Shown here piece after piece: positions 1 through 8,481 of a stretch of DNA of 64,000 bases; position 1 is the first letter of the stretch; every line of letters starts with the position of its first letter. Location: assembly GCF_947504225.1 (NCBI RefSeq), contig NZ_CANNGT010000001.1, positions 186,001 through 250,000 of the forward strand. The letters are read 5' to 3'. The position numbers were made by a program, and so were the translations under genes. Source of the DNA: Brumimicrobium ulvae (GTDB lineage: Bacteria > Bacteroidota > Bacteroidia > Flavobacteriales_D > Crocinitomicaceae). The notes under the pieces are model-generated. The model saw nothing but the letters and a program-made list of their open reading frames with translations. It was not told the origin of the DNA and searched no databases.

Positions 1-160
1 CTTTCTTGGTGATTCTCATAGAGGGGAACGTATGCAGCAAAGCAGATTGAGATGCTAGGTGTTGATAATTAGTTTGTCGCCGGTATTTACTTGTTTTAGC
101 ATTCCAATACATCCAGTAATCTCATACTTAATTTACCTTATTTTTTACTAATTTTATAAA

Positions 161-2005
161 ATGAAGAACTTATATTCAATCATTACAGTAGTGTTTATAT
201 CGGGTTCACTTTTCCTTTCTGGACAAGAAAGTGAATCCTTAAAAGCTCAAAAAACACAAGGGAAATACCTTGGTTTATCAACTCCAGTGCGTGATTTACC
301 TCAAATTCACGATGAATCATCTATGATTTATTACAATGACGAGGCGAAAGTACGAAAGAATAGAGTGCGTCCAAGTTATGTGGATTCAACAGCATTACCC
401 ATTCAATACGATCCTTTAATGAAAGGAAAAGGAATGGCTGTCAAGATGCATGGAGAAGTAAATTTATTGCAAAACTTTGACGGAATGAATGGAAGTTTTC
501 CGCCAGACCCTTCAGGTGCAGTAAGTAACGATTATTATGTTCAGGCTGTTAATACTGCTTATCGAATATACAATTTAGACGGGACCCCAGCAACAGGTAT
601 TATTCAGCTGAGTAATTTATGGCCTGGTTCTTCTAATTCGGGAGATCCGATTGTACTTTGGGATAGACATGCAGAACGATTTGTAGTGACGCAATTCCAA
701 ACAGGTTCAAATGAAATTCTTTTAGCTGTTTCAGAAACAAGCGATCCAACAGGAGCATATCATTTGTATGCATTTTCTTTCCCTAGTTTTCCGGATTACC
801 CAAAGTACTCCGTTTGGTCAGACGGATATTACATGACTTCAAACACGAGTAGCAAAGCCGCAGTTGCATTCGAACGTGACAAAATGCTTGTTGGTGATCC
901 AACAGCTTCGATGATTTCTCTGGATTTACCTTTCCTGTTTTCTGGTTATGGGTTTAAAAGCGTCTTACCTGCTGATGCAGATGGTGATTTACCACCTTAT
1001 GGTACGCCAATCAGTATGTTCTTATTTCAAGATGATGCCTGGAGCAACGGAATACAAAACGACCATATTAAAATATTAAAAATGGAAGTCGATTGGGATA
1101 CGCCAAGCAATTCATCGATTACGGTGGACCAAGAAATCAATACTGCACCATTCAATTCTGTGTTTACCAATTCATGGGATGATATTGAACAGAAAGGAAC
1201 GAGTCAGAAACTGGATGCGATAGCTTCTGTTTTTAATTATCGTGCACAGTACTTAAAATGGCCAGGTTACAACACAGTATTGCTGTGTAAAGTCGTTAAT
1301 CTAGATGGACAAATGACCGCTGGAATTCGCTGGTATGAATTGAGACAAGATACAGACAATATGGATTGGGAAATTCACCAAGAAGGAACCTATTCAATCA
1401 ATGATGGAAATAGTCGATTCTTGGGAAGTATAGCTATGGATTATAATGGTCATATTGGAATGGGCTACTCTGTTTCAGGTCCAACAGAATATGCTGGACT
1501 TGCAGCAACGGGAAGATTCGCAGATGATCCTTTAGGAGAATTTACCTTCAGTGAAACATGGGCGCAAAAAGGCTTGAGTTATCAAACAACCGCCAATCGT
1601 TTTGGAGATTATTCACACATGTCTTTATCGCCAAATGGTCAAGAATTTTGGTATACCGGAGAATATATTGGATATGCTTCATCAAGAAAGACAAGGATTT
1701 TTTCTTTTAACCTGCAAAGTCAACTAGATATCGATGCTGAAGACAAAACAAAAGCACCAACGTTGACTTTGATGCAAGATGATGAATTTATCATTGTTAA
1801 TGGATTGAACCTTCCATCGTCTAAAGAGTTTTATGTCGATTTATTTGACATCAACGGGAAGCAAATTTCAGCGCACAAAAAAGCGGTGGTGAATGGCGAG
1901 TTGAAAACCAAATTTGATAAATCAGGACTTTCAAATGGCGTATACATGGTCCGTATTGGAAAGGAAAATTTTATGCGCGTTGAAAAAATTGTGTTGTACA
2001 AGTAA
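161..2005 (+). CDS. secreted protein with T9SS type A sorting domain
   Basis: The 614-residue product starts with a Sec signal peptide (residues about 1-21, ending near SGQES). The body is rich in Asp, Gly and aromatic residues and looks like an extracellular beta-propeller or beta-sandwich, but I recognise no catalytic motif. The last 75 residues form a typical T9SS type A sorting domain: a VDLFDINGKQI-like strand, then GLSNGVYMVRI and a final basic KIVLYK. In Bacteroidota this domain sends proteins through the PorSS/T9SS outer-membrane channel, after which it is usually cleaved and the protein attached to the surface or released. The gene stands alone, with 100 bp to the next gene on the same strand. 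The substrate or role is unknown; secretion by T9SS is well supported. Confidence 0.85.
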   Translation: MKNLYSIITVVFISGSLFLSGQESESLKAQKTQGKYLGLSTPVRDLPQIHDESSMIYYNDEAKVRKNRVRPSYVDSTALPIQYDPLMKGKGMAVKMHGEVNLLQNFDGMNGSFPPDPSGAVSNDYYVQAVNTAYRIYNLDGTPATGIIQLSNLWPGSSNSGDPIVLWDRHAERFVVTQFQTGSNEILLAVSETSDPTGAYHLYAFSFPSFPDYPKYSVWSDGYYMTSNTSSKAAVAFERDKMLVGDPTASMISLDLPFLFSGYGFKSVLPADADGDLPPYGTPISMFLFQDDAWSNGIQNDHIKILKMEVDWDTPSNSSITVDQEINTAPFNSVFTNSWDDIEQKGTSQKLDAIASVFNYRAQYLKWPGYNTVLLCKVVNLDGQMTAGIRWYELRQDTDNMDWEIHQEGTYSINDGNSRFLGSIAMDYNGHIGMGYSVSGPTEYAGLAATGRFADDPLGEFTFSETWAQKGLSYQTTANRFGDYSHMSLSPNGQEFWYTGEYIGYASSRKTRIFSFNLQSQLDIDAEDKTKAPTLTLMQDDEFIIVNGLNLPSSKEFYVDLFDINGKQISAHKKAVVNGELKTKFDKSGLSNGVYMVRIGKENFMRVEKIVLYK

Positions 2006-2083
2006 AATCTTCTTTATAAAGTCTTTATCGTGTTGACTTTGTTATATTTCCTTAAGAATAGTTTTTCTTGAGCTAAGACTTCT

Positions 2084-2091
2084 TATCTTTG
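2084..2091 (+). promoter_or_regulatory. Bacteroidota-type -7 box upstream of the CBS-like gene
   Basis: TATCTTTG matches the TAnnTTTG -7 consensus exactly. It lies 15 bp before the ATG at 2107, so the leader would be only about 11 nt. No good TTTG -33 element is seen at the usual spacing. The position also argues against a start at the upstream TTG (2089), which overlaps the box. Confidence 0.55.
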
Positions 2092-2106
2092 CAAAAAACT
2101 AATGAG

Positions 2107-3468
2107 ATGAAAATTTACAACAACATATTAGAAACAATTGGGAATACGCCTTTAGTTAAATTGAACAAAATCACAAAAGACGTTGAAGCAACTGTATTGG
2201 CGAAAGTTGAAACTACGAATCCAGGAAACTCAGTAAAAGACAGAATGGCTTTAAAAATGGTTGAAGATGCTGAAAAATCGGGTCTTTTAAAGCCAGGAGG
2301 AACAATCATTGAGGGTACATCTGGAAACACAGGGATGGGACTTGCTTTAGTAGCCATCATTAAAGGATACAAATTAATTTGTGTGTTGAGTGACAAGCAA
2401 AGTAAAGAGAAGATGGATATTCTTCGTGCAGTAGGTGCCGAAGTTGTCGTTTGTCCTACCAACGTAGAGCCTGAAGACCCACGTTCATATTATTCAGTAT
2501 CTAAAAGATTAGCAGAGGAAACGCCAAATTCATGGTATGTTAACCAATACGATAACTTATCAAACCGTCAAGCACATTATGAGCAAACTGGACCTGAAAT
2601 TTGGGAACAAACAGACGGGAAGATTACTCACTTTGTTGTTGGAGTTGGAACCGGAGGAACGGTATCAGGAATTGGAAAATACCTGAAGGAGAAAAATCCA
2701 GACATCAAGATTTTAGGTATTGATACTTATGGTTCAGTATTTAAAAAATACCATGAGACTGGAATCTTTGATGAAAACGAAATTTATCCCTACATCACGG
2801 AAGGAATTGGAGAAGATATTTTACCAAAAAACGTAGACTTTGATGTTATTGATCACTTTGAAAAAGTAACTGATAAAGATGCTGCCATTTATACCCGTAA
2901 AATCGCTTTAGAAGAAGGGATCTTTGTGGGGAACTCTGCAGGTTCTGCTGTTAAGGGCTTGTTGCAAATGAAAGACATGTTTAAAAAAGACGATGTTGTT
3001 GTGGTATTGTTCCATGACCACGGAAGTCGATATGTTGGGAAAATGTTCAATGACGATTGGATGAGAGATCGTGGATTTCTAGAAGAAGGTCATCAGTCAG
3101 CTGAAGATCTATTAGAGCATCATAAAGACCAACCTCTCGTTACTATAGGTGTTGAAGAACTGGTTTCTCATGCAGTAGCGAAAATGAGAACTTTTAAAAT
3201 ATCTCAAATTCCTGTAACTAAAGATGGAGAATTTGTAGGAATGATTGATGAAACAGCTTTGATTAATCAAATCGTTGATAACGAACAAATCAAAGACGAA
3301 GCTATAGGGAATATTATGGGACCAAAACTTCCTGTGGTAAAACCTAATGCAAGCATCAAAGAACTGTCAAAATTGATCAACAAAGATGTACCAGCTGTAT
3401 TGGTAGAGTTAGAAAATGGTAAGTTCCATATTGTAACAAGACATGACGTAATTAGCGCAATGTCTTAA
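2107..3468 (+). CDS. cystathionine beta-synthase-like PLP enzyme with CBS pair
   Basis: This is a fold-type II PLP enzyme of the cysteine synthase/cystathionine beta-synthase family. The N-terminal part shows ETIGNTPLVKLN, the PLP lysine in NPGNSVKDRM (K44), the SGNTGMGLA loop and the phosphate-binding GVGTGGTVSGIG. The C-terminal third (about residue 335 on) is a tandem CBS domain pair, as in human-type CBS and many Bacteroidota homologues. It should join serine (or O-acetylserine) with homocysteine or sulfide in the cytosol; the CBS pair may sense adenosyl ligands. I chose the ATG at 2107 because family members begin with this segment and a promoter box covers the upstream TTG. The next gene follows after 7 bp. 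Whether it is CBS or O-acetylserine sulfhydrylase cannot be settled from sequence. Confidence 0.88.
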   Translation: MKIYNNILETIGNTPLVKLNKITKDVEATVLAKVETTNPGNSVKDRMALKMVEDAEKSGLLKPGGTIIEGTSGNTGMGLALVAIIKGYKLICVLSDKQSKEKMDILRAVGAEVVVCPTNVEPEDPRSYYSVSKRLAEETPNSWYVNQYDNLSNRQAHYEQTGPEIWEQTDGKITHFVVGVGTGGTVSGIGKYLKEKNPDIKILGIDTYGSVFKKYHETGIFDENEIYPYITEGIGEDILPKNVDFDVIDHFEKVTDKDAAIYTRKIALEEGIFVGNSAGSAVKGLLQMKDMFKKDDVVVVLFHDHGSRYVGKMFNDDWMRDRGFLEEGHQSAEDLLEHHKDQPLVTIGVEELVSHAVAKMRTFKISQIPVTKDGEFVGMIDETALINQIVDNEQIKDEAIGNIMGPKLPVVKPNASIKELSKLINKDVPAVLVELENGKFHIVTRHDVISAMS

Positions 3469-3475
3469 GACTTCA

Positions 3476-4249
3476 ATGTTTAAAGACCAATTAGGAAATA
3501 CAATTAGATTAGAAAAGGAACCGATGAGAATTGTCTCATTGGTTCCTTCTCAAACAGAACTGCTTTATGATCTTGGGTTAGGTGATCGAGTAGTGGGAAT
3601 CACCAAATTTTGTATCCACCCTGAAGAATGGTTTTATTCTAAAAATCGTATTGGAGGAACCAAAGATGTAAACCTAGAAAAAGTAACTCAACTACAACCT
3701 GATTTAATCATTGGAAATAAAGAAGAGAACACTAAAAAGGACATTGAAGCTCTTCGCAAAATTGCCCCTGTTTGGGTGAGTGATATTTATGACCTAGCGG
3801 ACAGTCTGGAGATGATTCAACAGATTAGTGAAGCATGTAGGGTTGTTCAACGAGGAGAAGAAATTGTCCAGCAAATTCAAAGTAATTTTAACACATTAGT
3901 GCCTTTTGAGGAGGCTCCAAAGGTCGCCTATTTTATTTGGAAAGATCCTTATATGGGAGTTGGACAAAATACTTTTATTCATCATGTATTGAATAACCAT
4001 TTAGGGATGAATAATATTTTGGGAGACCAAGAACGTTACCCCATTGTAGAGTTAGAAAACTTAAAAGACCTCGATTATGTGTTTTTAAGTACGGAACCGT
4101 ATCCGTTTAAAGAAAAACATTTTGCAGAATTTCAAGCTTACTTTCCTAAAGCTAAAATTATGCTTGTTGATGGAGAATACTTTACTTGGTATGGTTCACG
4201 ATTGATTAATGCTCCAACGTACTTTAGAAGCTTGATGAAGGAAATGTAA
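3476..4249 (+). CDS. helical-backbone metal receptor, BtuF-like binding protein
   Basis: The 257-residue product has the BtuF/FepB type periplasmic-binding fold: it starts with KEPMRIVSLVPSQTELLYDLGL and carries NLEKVTQLQPDLII and AYFIWKDPYMGVGQNTFIHHVL. Homologues bind cobalamin or iron complexes for ABC importers. Unusually, no signal peptide or lipobox precedes the domain, and no upstream in-frame codons would supply one, so the location is unclear. The gene is 7 bp after the CBS-like gene and is probably co-transcribed with it; no permease or ATPase gene is near. Its stop codon directly abuts that of the convergent gene at 4250. Family assignment is good, the ligand is unknown. Confidence 0.72.
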   Translation: MFKDQLGNTIRLEKEPMRIVSLVPSQTELLYDLGLGDRVVGITKFCIHPEEWFYSKNRIGGTKDVNLEKVTQLQPDLIIGNKEENTKKDIEALRKIAPVWVSDIYDLADSLEMIQQISEACRVVQRGEEIVQQIQSNFNTLVPFEEAPKVAYFIWKDPYMGVGQNTFIHHVLNNHLGMNNILGDQERYPIVELENLKDLDYVFLSTEPYPFKEKHFAEFQAYFPKAKIMLVDGEYFTWYGSRLINAPTYFRSLMKEM

Positions 4250-5575
4250 TTACATAAACATCAAGGCAAACTTAACCAGCTCAACAGTCATCATTTTACC
4301 ATCTTTTAGTTTCACTTCACCTTCAATAATTAAGTCATCATCCTTACCATCGATGGTGTGAATGTCAAAATACGAGATGTTTTCCATGAATAACTTTGTG
4401 TACTTTACCTGTGGCATTACATTAAAAATTTGAGCAATTATTCCTTTTCCTTCTACCTCTAATACAACAGAAGGATTTCCTTTCATAAAAGGCAGAATTT
4501 GTGTTTGGCGCAGTTCAATTTCTGGAGATTCGGTTACTCCAATAAAAATTTCATGATCAGAAATCTGTTTGTAATAATATGGGATGCCTCCAATTTCGAT
4601 GACTTTCTTGTTGATTACCTGCATATTGTAGGTAGAAGAGTCAATAGTGCTCAATTGGTCATCGATGTTGACAATGGTATCAAAGCGTAAAATCCAATCC
4701 AATTTAGGTAAGTAGGCAATCGACCCATCAATATTTTGAATTGAAGAACCGTAAATCATCATTTGTTGAGAAGTTACTTCAGGAACGTCGATGTTGACTT
4801 CGTCGAAAATGAGTTTGAAAAATTTATAAATACTGTCTGGAAGTTTACCTGATTGAAATTCTAGAAATGGTCTGTTTGGTGTTTTTAACATGTGGTATTT
4901 TTCCACAGAAAAATTGAGACCTTGGTTTTTCTTTCCCACACCATTTAAACTGACTTTTTCATTGTTGAATTGAATGTCGAGCTCTAAATCTTGGATATAA
5001 GTGTGCTTATTTCCCTTATAGTTCAGGCGCATCATTTCAGATTGAACCAAGTCTCCATGCCCTTTTTTATTCGAAAAACGATCAGCAAAAGATTGTGCAT
5101 ATTGAATAAGTTCTTCATCAGCATCTTTTTTCAGGGTGAGTATCATGCCCTGCTTACCATTGCTGGCTTTAATGATGTTCTTTCCTTCAGGAGAAAAATC
5201 TTGAAAAGCTTTGTGGTTTGAAAGGTTGAACAACAATCCTTGTATTGGAATATTTCTCCAGATATCGTAGAAAAAAACCACCTCGCCGTTATACATAATG
5301 CCATTCGATTCACCGCGCTTTGATTGCGTAGCTTTTTCCAGTTGCTTTATGTCTTTTGAATTAAATTCTGTTTTGTATAGCGCATCAAAAAGAAATGTTT
5401 TGATCAGCTGTTCGGTGTTCAAACTTACAATTACTTCAACTTCATCAGGAAGAAACTGCTTCAATGATTCATTCTTTACTGGAAAAGAAACAGTAAGAAA
5501 CACAGCCGTAATCCAAAAGAATCCGACAAAGATGATAACAGCAGTAATGCGTAGAAGACGATTATATTTGTGCAC
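4250..5575 (-). CDS. membrane-anchored hypothetical protein
   Basis: The 441-residue product has one N-terminal transmembrane segment (about residues 10-30, ITAVIIFVGFFWITAVFLTV) and then a large soluble part that should face the periplasm. The region FLPDEVEVIVSLNTEQL resembles the start of the DUF3352-like proteins, which also begin with a single anchor, but I cannot confirm the family. The start codon is GTG at 5575; no ATG is placed better, since the hydrophobic anchor begins eight residues later. It is convergent with the BtuF-like gene, and the two stop codons touch. Function unknown. Confidence 0.7.
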   Translation of the reverse strand: MHKYNRLLRITAVIIFVGFFWITAVFLTVSFPVKNESLKQFLPDEVEVIVSLNTEQLIKTFLFDALYKTEFNSKDIKQLEKATQSKRGESNGIMYNGEVVFFYDIWRNIPIQGLLFNLSNHKAFQDFSPEGKNIIKASNGKQGMILTLKKDADEELIQYAQSFADRFSNKKGHGDLVQSEMMRLNYKGNKHTYIQDLELDIQFNNEKVSLNGVGKKNQGLNFSVEKYHMLKTPNRPFLEFQSGKLPDSIYKFFKLIFDEVNIDVPEVTSQQMMIYGSSIQNIDGSIAYLPKLDWILRFDTIVNIDDQLSTIDSSTYNMQVINKKVIEIGGIPYYYKQISDHEIFIGVTESPEIELRQTQILPFMKGNPSVVLEVEGKGIIAQIFNVMPQVKYTKLFMENISYFDIHTIDGKDDDLIIEGEVKLKDGKMMTVELVKFALMFM

Positions 5576-5711
5576 TATCGTAGAAGTATTGTGATTAAAA
5601 AATTAACTTTGTGTTTAGTGTTTTAGTGTATAAGGTAAAAGTAGTGAATTCGATTTACATTTCGAATGTGTGTGCGCTTTTTTATCTTTTTTCAATTGAA
5701 AATATACAATT

Positions 5712-6266
5712 ATGGGAAAATTTGCATTATGGATATTAAGGAGAATGGGGTGGACGATCAATGATAATCCTGAAGGTGTTGATAAAGCGGTGATTGTGAT
5801 GGGACCTCATACCAGCAATTGGGATTTTATTATCGGTAAACTGGCTTTTATGCATTTTGGTGTGAAAGGCCGTTATCTAATTAAAAGTGAATTGTTTTTT
5901 CCTCCTATGGGTTGGATTCTAAAAGCGCTTGGTGGTATTCCTGTCAACCGTAAAAAGAACAATAATTTTACAGATCAAGCGGTGAAGTATTTTGAAGAGA
6001 ATGATTCCATGTACATGGTTTTCACCCCTGAAGGAACCAGAAGTTATAATCCAAACTGGAAAAAAGGATTTTATTACATCGCTTTAAAAGCAAAAGTCCC
6101 GATTTATATAGGGTATATGGATTACCCTTCAAAAACTGGAGGATTTCTTGAATTGTTTAAGCCTACAGGAGATATCGAAAAGGACATTGCATTCATTAAA
6201 AAAGAATTGAGTCAGTTTAAAGGTAAGTTTCCTGAACAAGGTATTCGTGCGGTTGAAGATGAATAG
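5712..6266 (+). CDS. lysophospholipid acyltransferase family protein
   Basis: A short (184 aa) PlsC-like acyltransferase. The catalytic HX4D motif is HTSNWDF near residue 34, and the acyl-acceptor site motif is TPEGTRS near residue 106. These residues are used by glycerolipid acyltransferases to move an acyl chain to a lysophospholipid or related acceptor on the membrane's inner face. The protein is shorter than E. coli PlsC (about 245 aa) and has no clear membrane segment, like many small Bacteroidota members of the family. The true acceptor is unknown. It is a single-gene unit closed by a strong bidirectional hairpin terminator at 6299-6332. Confidence 0.82.
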   Translation: MGKFALWILRRMGWTINDNPEGVDKAVIVMGPHTSNWDFIIGKLAFMHFGVKGRYLIKSELFFPPMGWILKALGGIPVNRKKNNNFTDQAVKYFEENDSMYMVFTPEGTRSYNPNWKKGFYYIALKAKVPIYIGYMDYPSKTGGFLELFKPTGDIEKDIAFIKKELSQFKGKFPEQGIRAVEDE

Positions 6267-6298
6267 AAAAACCTTTGTAGGAGAAGTAATAGAGAACT

Positions 6299-6332
6299 AA
6301 AAAAGGGATTAACATTTGTTAATCCCTTTTTT
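6299..6332. terminator. bidirectional rho-independent terminator
   Basis: A perfect 13-bp stem (6301-6313 with 6318-6330) has a 4-nt loop and is flanked by A and T runs. It lies between the convergent acyltransferase gene and the small Cys-rich gene and can serve both strands. Confidence 0.85.
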
Positions 6333-6349
6333 AATATCATATTAAGTGA

Positions 6350-6607
6350 CTATTTTTCAGCCTTTTTCTCTTTGCTACAACATGCTTTTTTGGCTTCTTT
6401 CGAACCACATGATTTTTTCGCTTCAGCTTTACCTTCTTGAGAAGTTGCTTCTGCTTTTTTCTTGCAACAGTCTTCTTTTTTACAATTCTTTTTGTCTTCG
6501 CAATCAGCAATCTCAGTCGATTGGATTCCGTTAGCCATTGCAGTAGAAGTGAGTCCGATCGTTCCTAAAAACAATCCCATTGTTAAAATCATTAGTGTCT
6601 TTTTCAT
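6350..6607 (-). CDS. small secreted Cys/Lys-rich protein
   Basis: The 85-residue product has a clear signal peptide (MKKTLMILTMGLFLGTIGLTSTAMA, cleavage near residue 25). The mature part of about 60 residues is almost only Lys, Glu, Ala, Ser and Cys, with seven cysteines in C-x5-C-x4-CC, CG and CC arrangements. I do not recognise a family. The composition suggests a disordered periplasmic metal or thiol-binding peptide. The genuine signal peptide and the convergent terminator support it as a real gene. The gene to the right (psd) runs the same way and ends 38 bp before this start, so the two may be co-transcribed. Confidence 0.68.
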   Translation of the reverse strand: MKKTLMILTMGLFLGTIGLTSTAMANGIQSTEIADCEDKKNCKKEDCCKKKAEATSQEGKAEAKKSCGSKEAKKACCSKEKKAEK

Positions 6608-6644
6608 CTTATATAGTTTTATAATCGTATCAAAAATAGAATAA

Positions 6645-7310
6645 TTATTTTAATTCACCAATTTTAGTTATTCTTCCTTTAACAACATCCCCAATCTTAA
6701 CATCAATCTGGGTATCAAGCGGCAATAATAAGTCGATTCTCGAACCAAACTTAATAAATCCAAATTCTTCTCCGGCTTTGGCTTGATCTCCTGGTTCAAC
6801 ATAATAACAAATCCTTCTGGCTACTGCTCCTGCAATCTGTCTAAACAAAACTTCTTTGCCGTTTTTATGCTCTATTACGAAGGTAGTTCGCTCATTATCT
6901 GTTGAACTTTTCGGGTGCCAAGCAACTAAAAATAACCCCGCATGATATTTTGCATATTTGACTAATCCTGAAATCGGATTAAAGTTAGCATGTACGTTGA
7001 GCGGTGACATAAATATTGAAATTTGTATTCTTTTGTCTTTGAAATATTCAGTTTCTTCAACTTCTTCGATGACAACAATTTTTCCGTCTGCAGGACAAAT
7101 AATTTCATTTTCCTTTTCAATATACTTGATGTTGGGTACTCTAAAGAATTGAATAATCAAATACGCCATAACCAAAACCCCTATGGTAAGTATCGCGTAT
7201 AACCACCAATATCCCAAAATGGTCCATAAATAATAGTTTAATCCTTGTATTGCAATCAAGATAATTAAGCCTATCGTAATGATGAGATATCCTTCTCTGT
7301 GTAATTTCAT
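6645..7310 (-). CDS. psd: phosphatidylserine decarboxylase family protein
   Basis: The 221-residue protein belongs to the short (archaetidylserine-type) phosphatidylserine decarboxylases. Two N-terminal membrane segments (about residues 10-55) are followed by ICPADGKIVVIEE, the HANFNPISG core and the self-cleavage site KFGSRID, whose Ser becomes the pyruvoyl cofactor. The reaction gives phosphatidylethanolamine, the main Bacteroidota phospholipid. The gene lies 105 bp downstream of cdsA, so two successive steps of phospholipid synthesis are encoded together. The length is normal for this subfamily. Confidence 0.9.
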   Translation of the reverse strand: MKLHREGYLIITIGLIILIAIQGLNYYLWTILGYWWLYAILTIGVLVMAYLIIQFFRVPNIKYIEKENEIICPADGKIVVIEEVEETEYFKDKRIQISIFMSPLNVHANFNPISGLVKYAKYHAGLFLVAWHPKSSTDNERTTFVIEHKNGKEVLFRQIAGAVARRICYYVEPGDQAKAGEEFGFIKFGSRIDLLLPLDTQIDVKIGDVVKGRITKIGELK

Positions 7311-7415
7311 TGAATCAAATTTATATAAATCTGTTCGTAAAATTAACCTAATTCGGAGAATAGGAACTTTTTTCTAATGAGAAATGTATAAAGTGTTGAT
7401 TTTTTAGTAGAGTGA

Positions 7416-8231
7416 CTAAAAGAAAATGATCAATAATAAATAGAAAAATGGTGTAGCATAGATAACAGCGTCAAATCGATCGAGTATTCCTCCATGTCCT
7501 GGAAGTATTGTCCCAGAGTCTTTGACATCGACTAAACGTTTGAATCTCGATTCAATGAGGTCACCCAAAATTCCTGCTGGAGAAACAATCGCGGCTGAAA
7601 TCATCCAGAATAAGTAGTTCTCGGTAGTGAAATAAGCATAGATTCCTCCTGCGATTATGGTAAACAAAAATCCTCCAATTGCTCCTTCCCACGATTTTTT
7701 TGGAGAAATTCGTTCAATTAATCGGGTTTTCCCAAAAGAACGGCCTGTCAAATAAGCAAAAGTATCATTGGTCCACACCATGATGAATAATCCCAATACG
7801 AATACCCATTGTGCTTGGTCAACAACTTCAAAATTGAAGATTTTAAACATTAAATAGAATGGAATCATCACGTATATCCAAGGGAAAAATGTGATGGTTA
7901 AATCGAGTAGGGGGTTCTTTGCTTTGCTGAAAACTACAGTGAGAAAAGGCAAGAAAATTAATGGGATATAAACCAGTTGAAGGTCAAATTCAATAAGGTT
8001 CATTTCTTTTAATACTAGACTGACGTAAAGGATTATTCCTCCAAGTACACCTGCTCCAGATTTAGGAGTTACAATGGTAGATTTTGAAAAGAATCGATAG
8101 AATTCAAAAAGTCCAACAGCCATAAAAAAGCCTAAGACGATTGCAGTAGCATTACTGCCTACAAGAAAGGAACTAATGATGATAGATACAAAAAGAGCGC
8201 CCCAAATAGCACGTGTTACTATGTTATTCAT
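7416..8231 (-). CDS. cdsA: phosphatidate cytidylyltransferase
   Basis: The product makes CDP-diacylglycerol from phosphatidate and CTP in the inner membrane. It is 271 residues with about eight hydrophobic segments. The CdsA signature lies near the C-terminus: SRFKRLVDVKDSGTILPGHG followed by GILDRFD, containing the K-D and H-G-G...D-R residues. The start ATG overlaps the end of the upstream DUF2007 gene by 8 bp, which indicates translational coupling. It supplies precursor for the psd gene downstream. Confidence 0.93.
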   Translation of the reverse strand: MNNIVTRAIWGALFVSIIISSFLVGSNATAIVLGFFMAVGLFEFYRFFSKSTIVTPKSGAGVLGGIILYVSLVLKEMNLIEFDLQLVYIPLIFLPFLTVVFSKAKNPLLDLTITFFPWIYVMIPFYLMFKIFNFEVVDQAQWVFVLGLFIMVWTNDTFAYLTGRSFGKTRLIERISPKKSWEGAIGGFLFTIIAGGIYAYFTTENYLFWMISAAIVSPAGILGDLIESRFKRLVDVKDSGTILPGHGGILDRFDAVIYATPFFYLLLIIFF

Positions 8232-8481
8232 TCGGTTTATCTATAATATACTTAGCACGAATAACGTCATTTTGGTTCACATAAAGTTCAATTTGGCCAA
8301 AATTATTATAAGAAGTGTCCATCTTATTAATTAAAATAACATGGACACCTTCTTCTTCTAACTTGAGTTTTATGATCTGCGCCAAATACAATTCGGAAGT
8401 ACGAAAGACTAATTTATTTTGATCAAATTCAGTATTATTGGGAAGGATCTTCTGAATCCAGCTTTTTATCTTCTTCCACAT
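8224..8481 (-). CDS. DUF2007-like small protein
   Basis: The 85-residue product has the compact alpha/beta pattern of the DUF2007 'putative signal transducing protein' family: VFRTSELYLAQIIKLKLEEEGV, then INKMDTSYN, then IELYVNQNDVIRAKYII. The family has no established function. The gene is squeezed between ftsH (47-bp overlap at its 5' end) and cdsA (8-bp overlap at its 3' end), which makes co-translation with both likely. Family assignment is from pattern memory. Confidence 0.75.
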   Translation of the reverse strand: MWKKIKSWIQKILPNNTEFDQNKLVFRTSELYLAQIIKLKLEEEGVHVILINKMDTSYNNFGQIELYVNQNDVIRAKYIIDKPNE

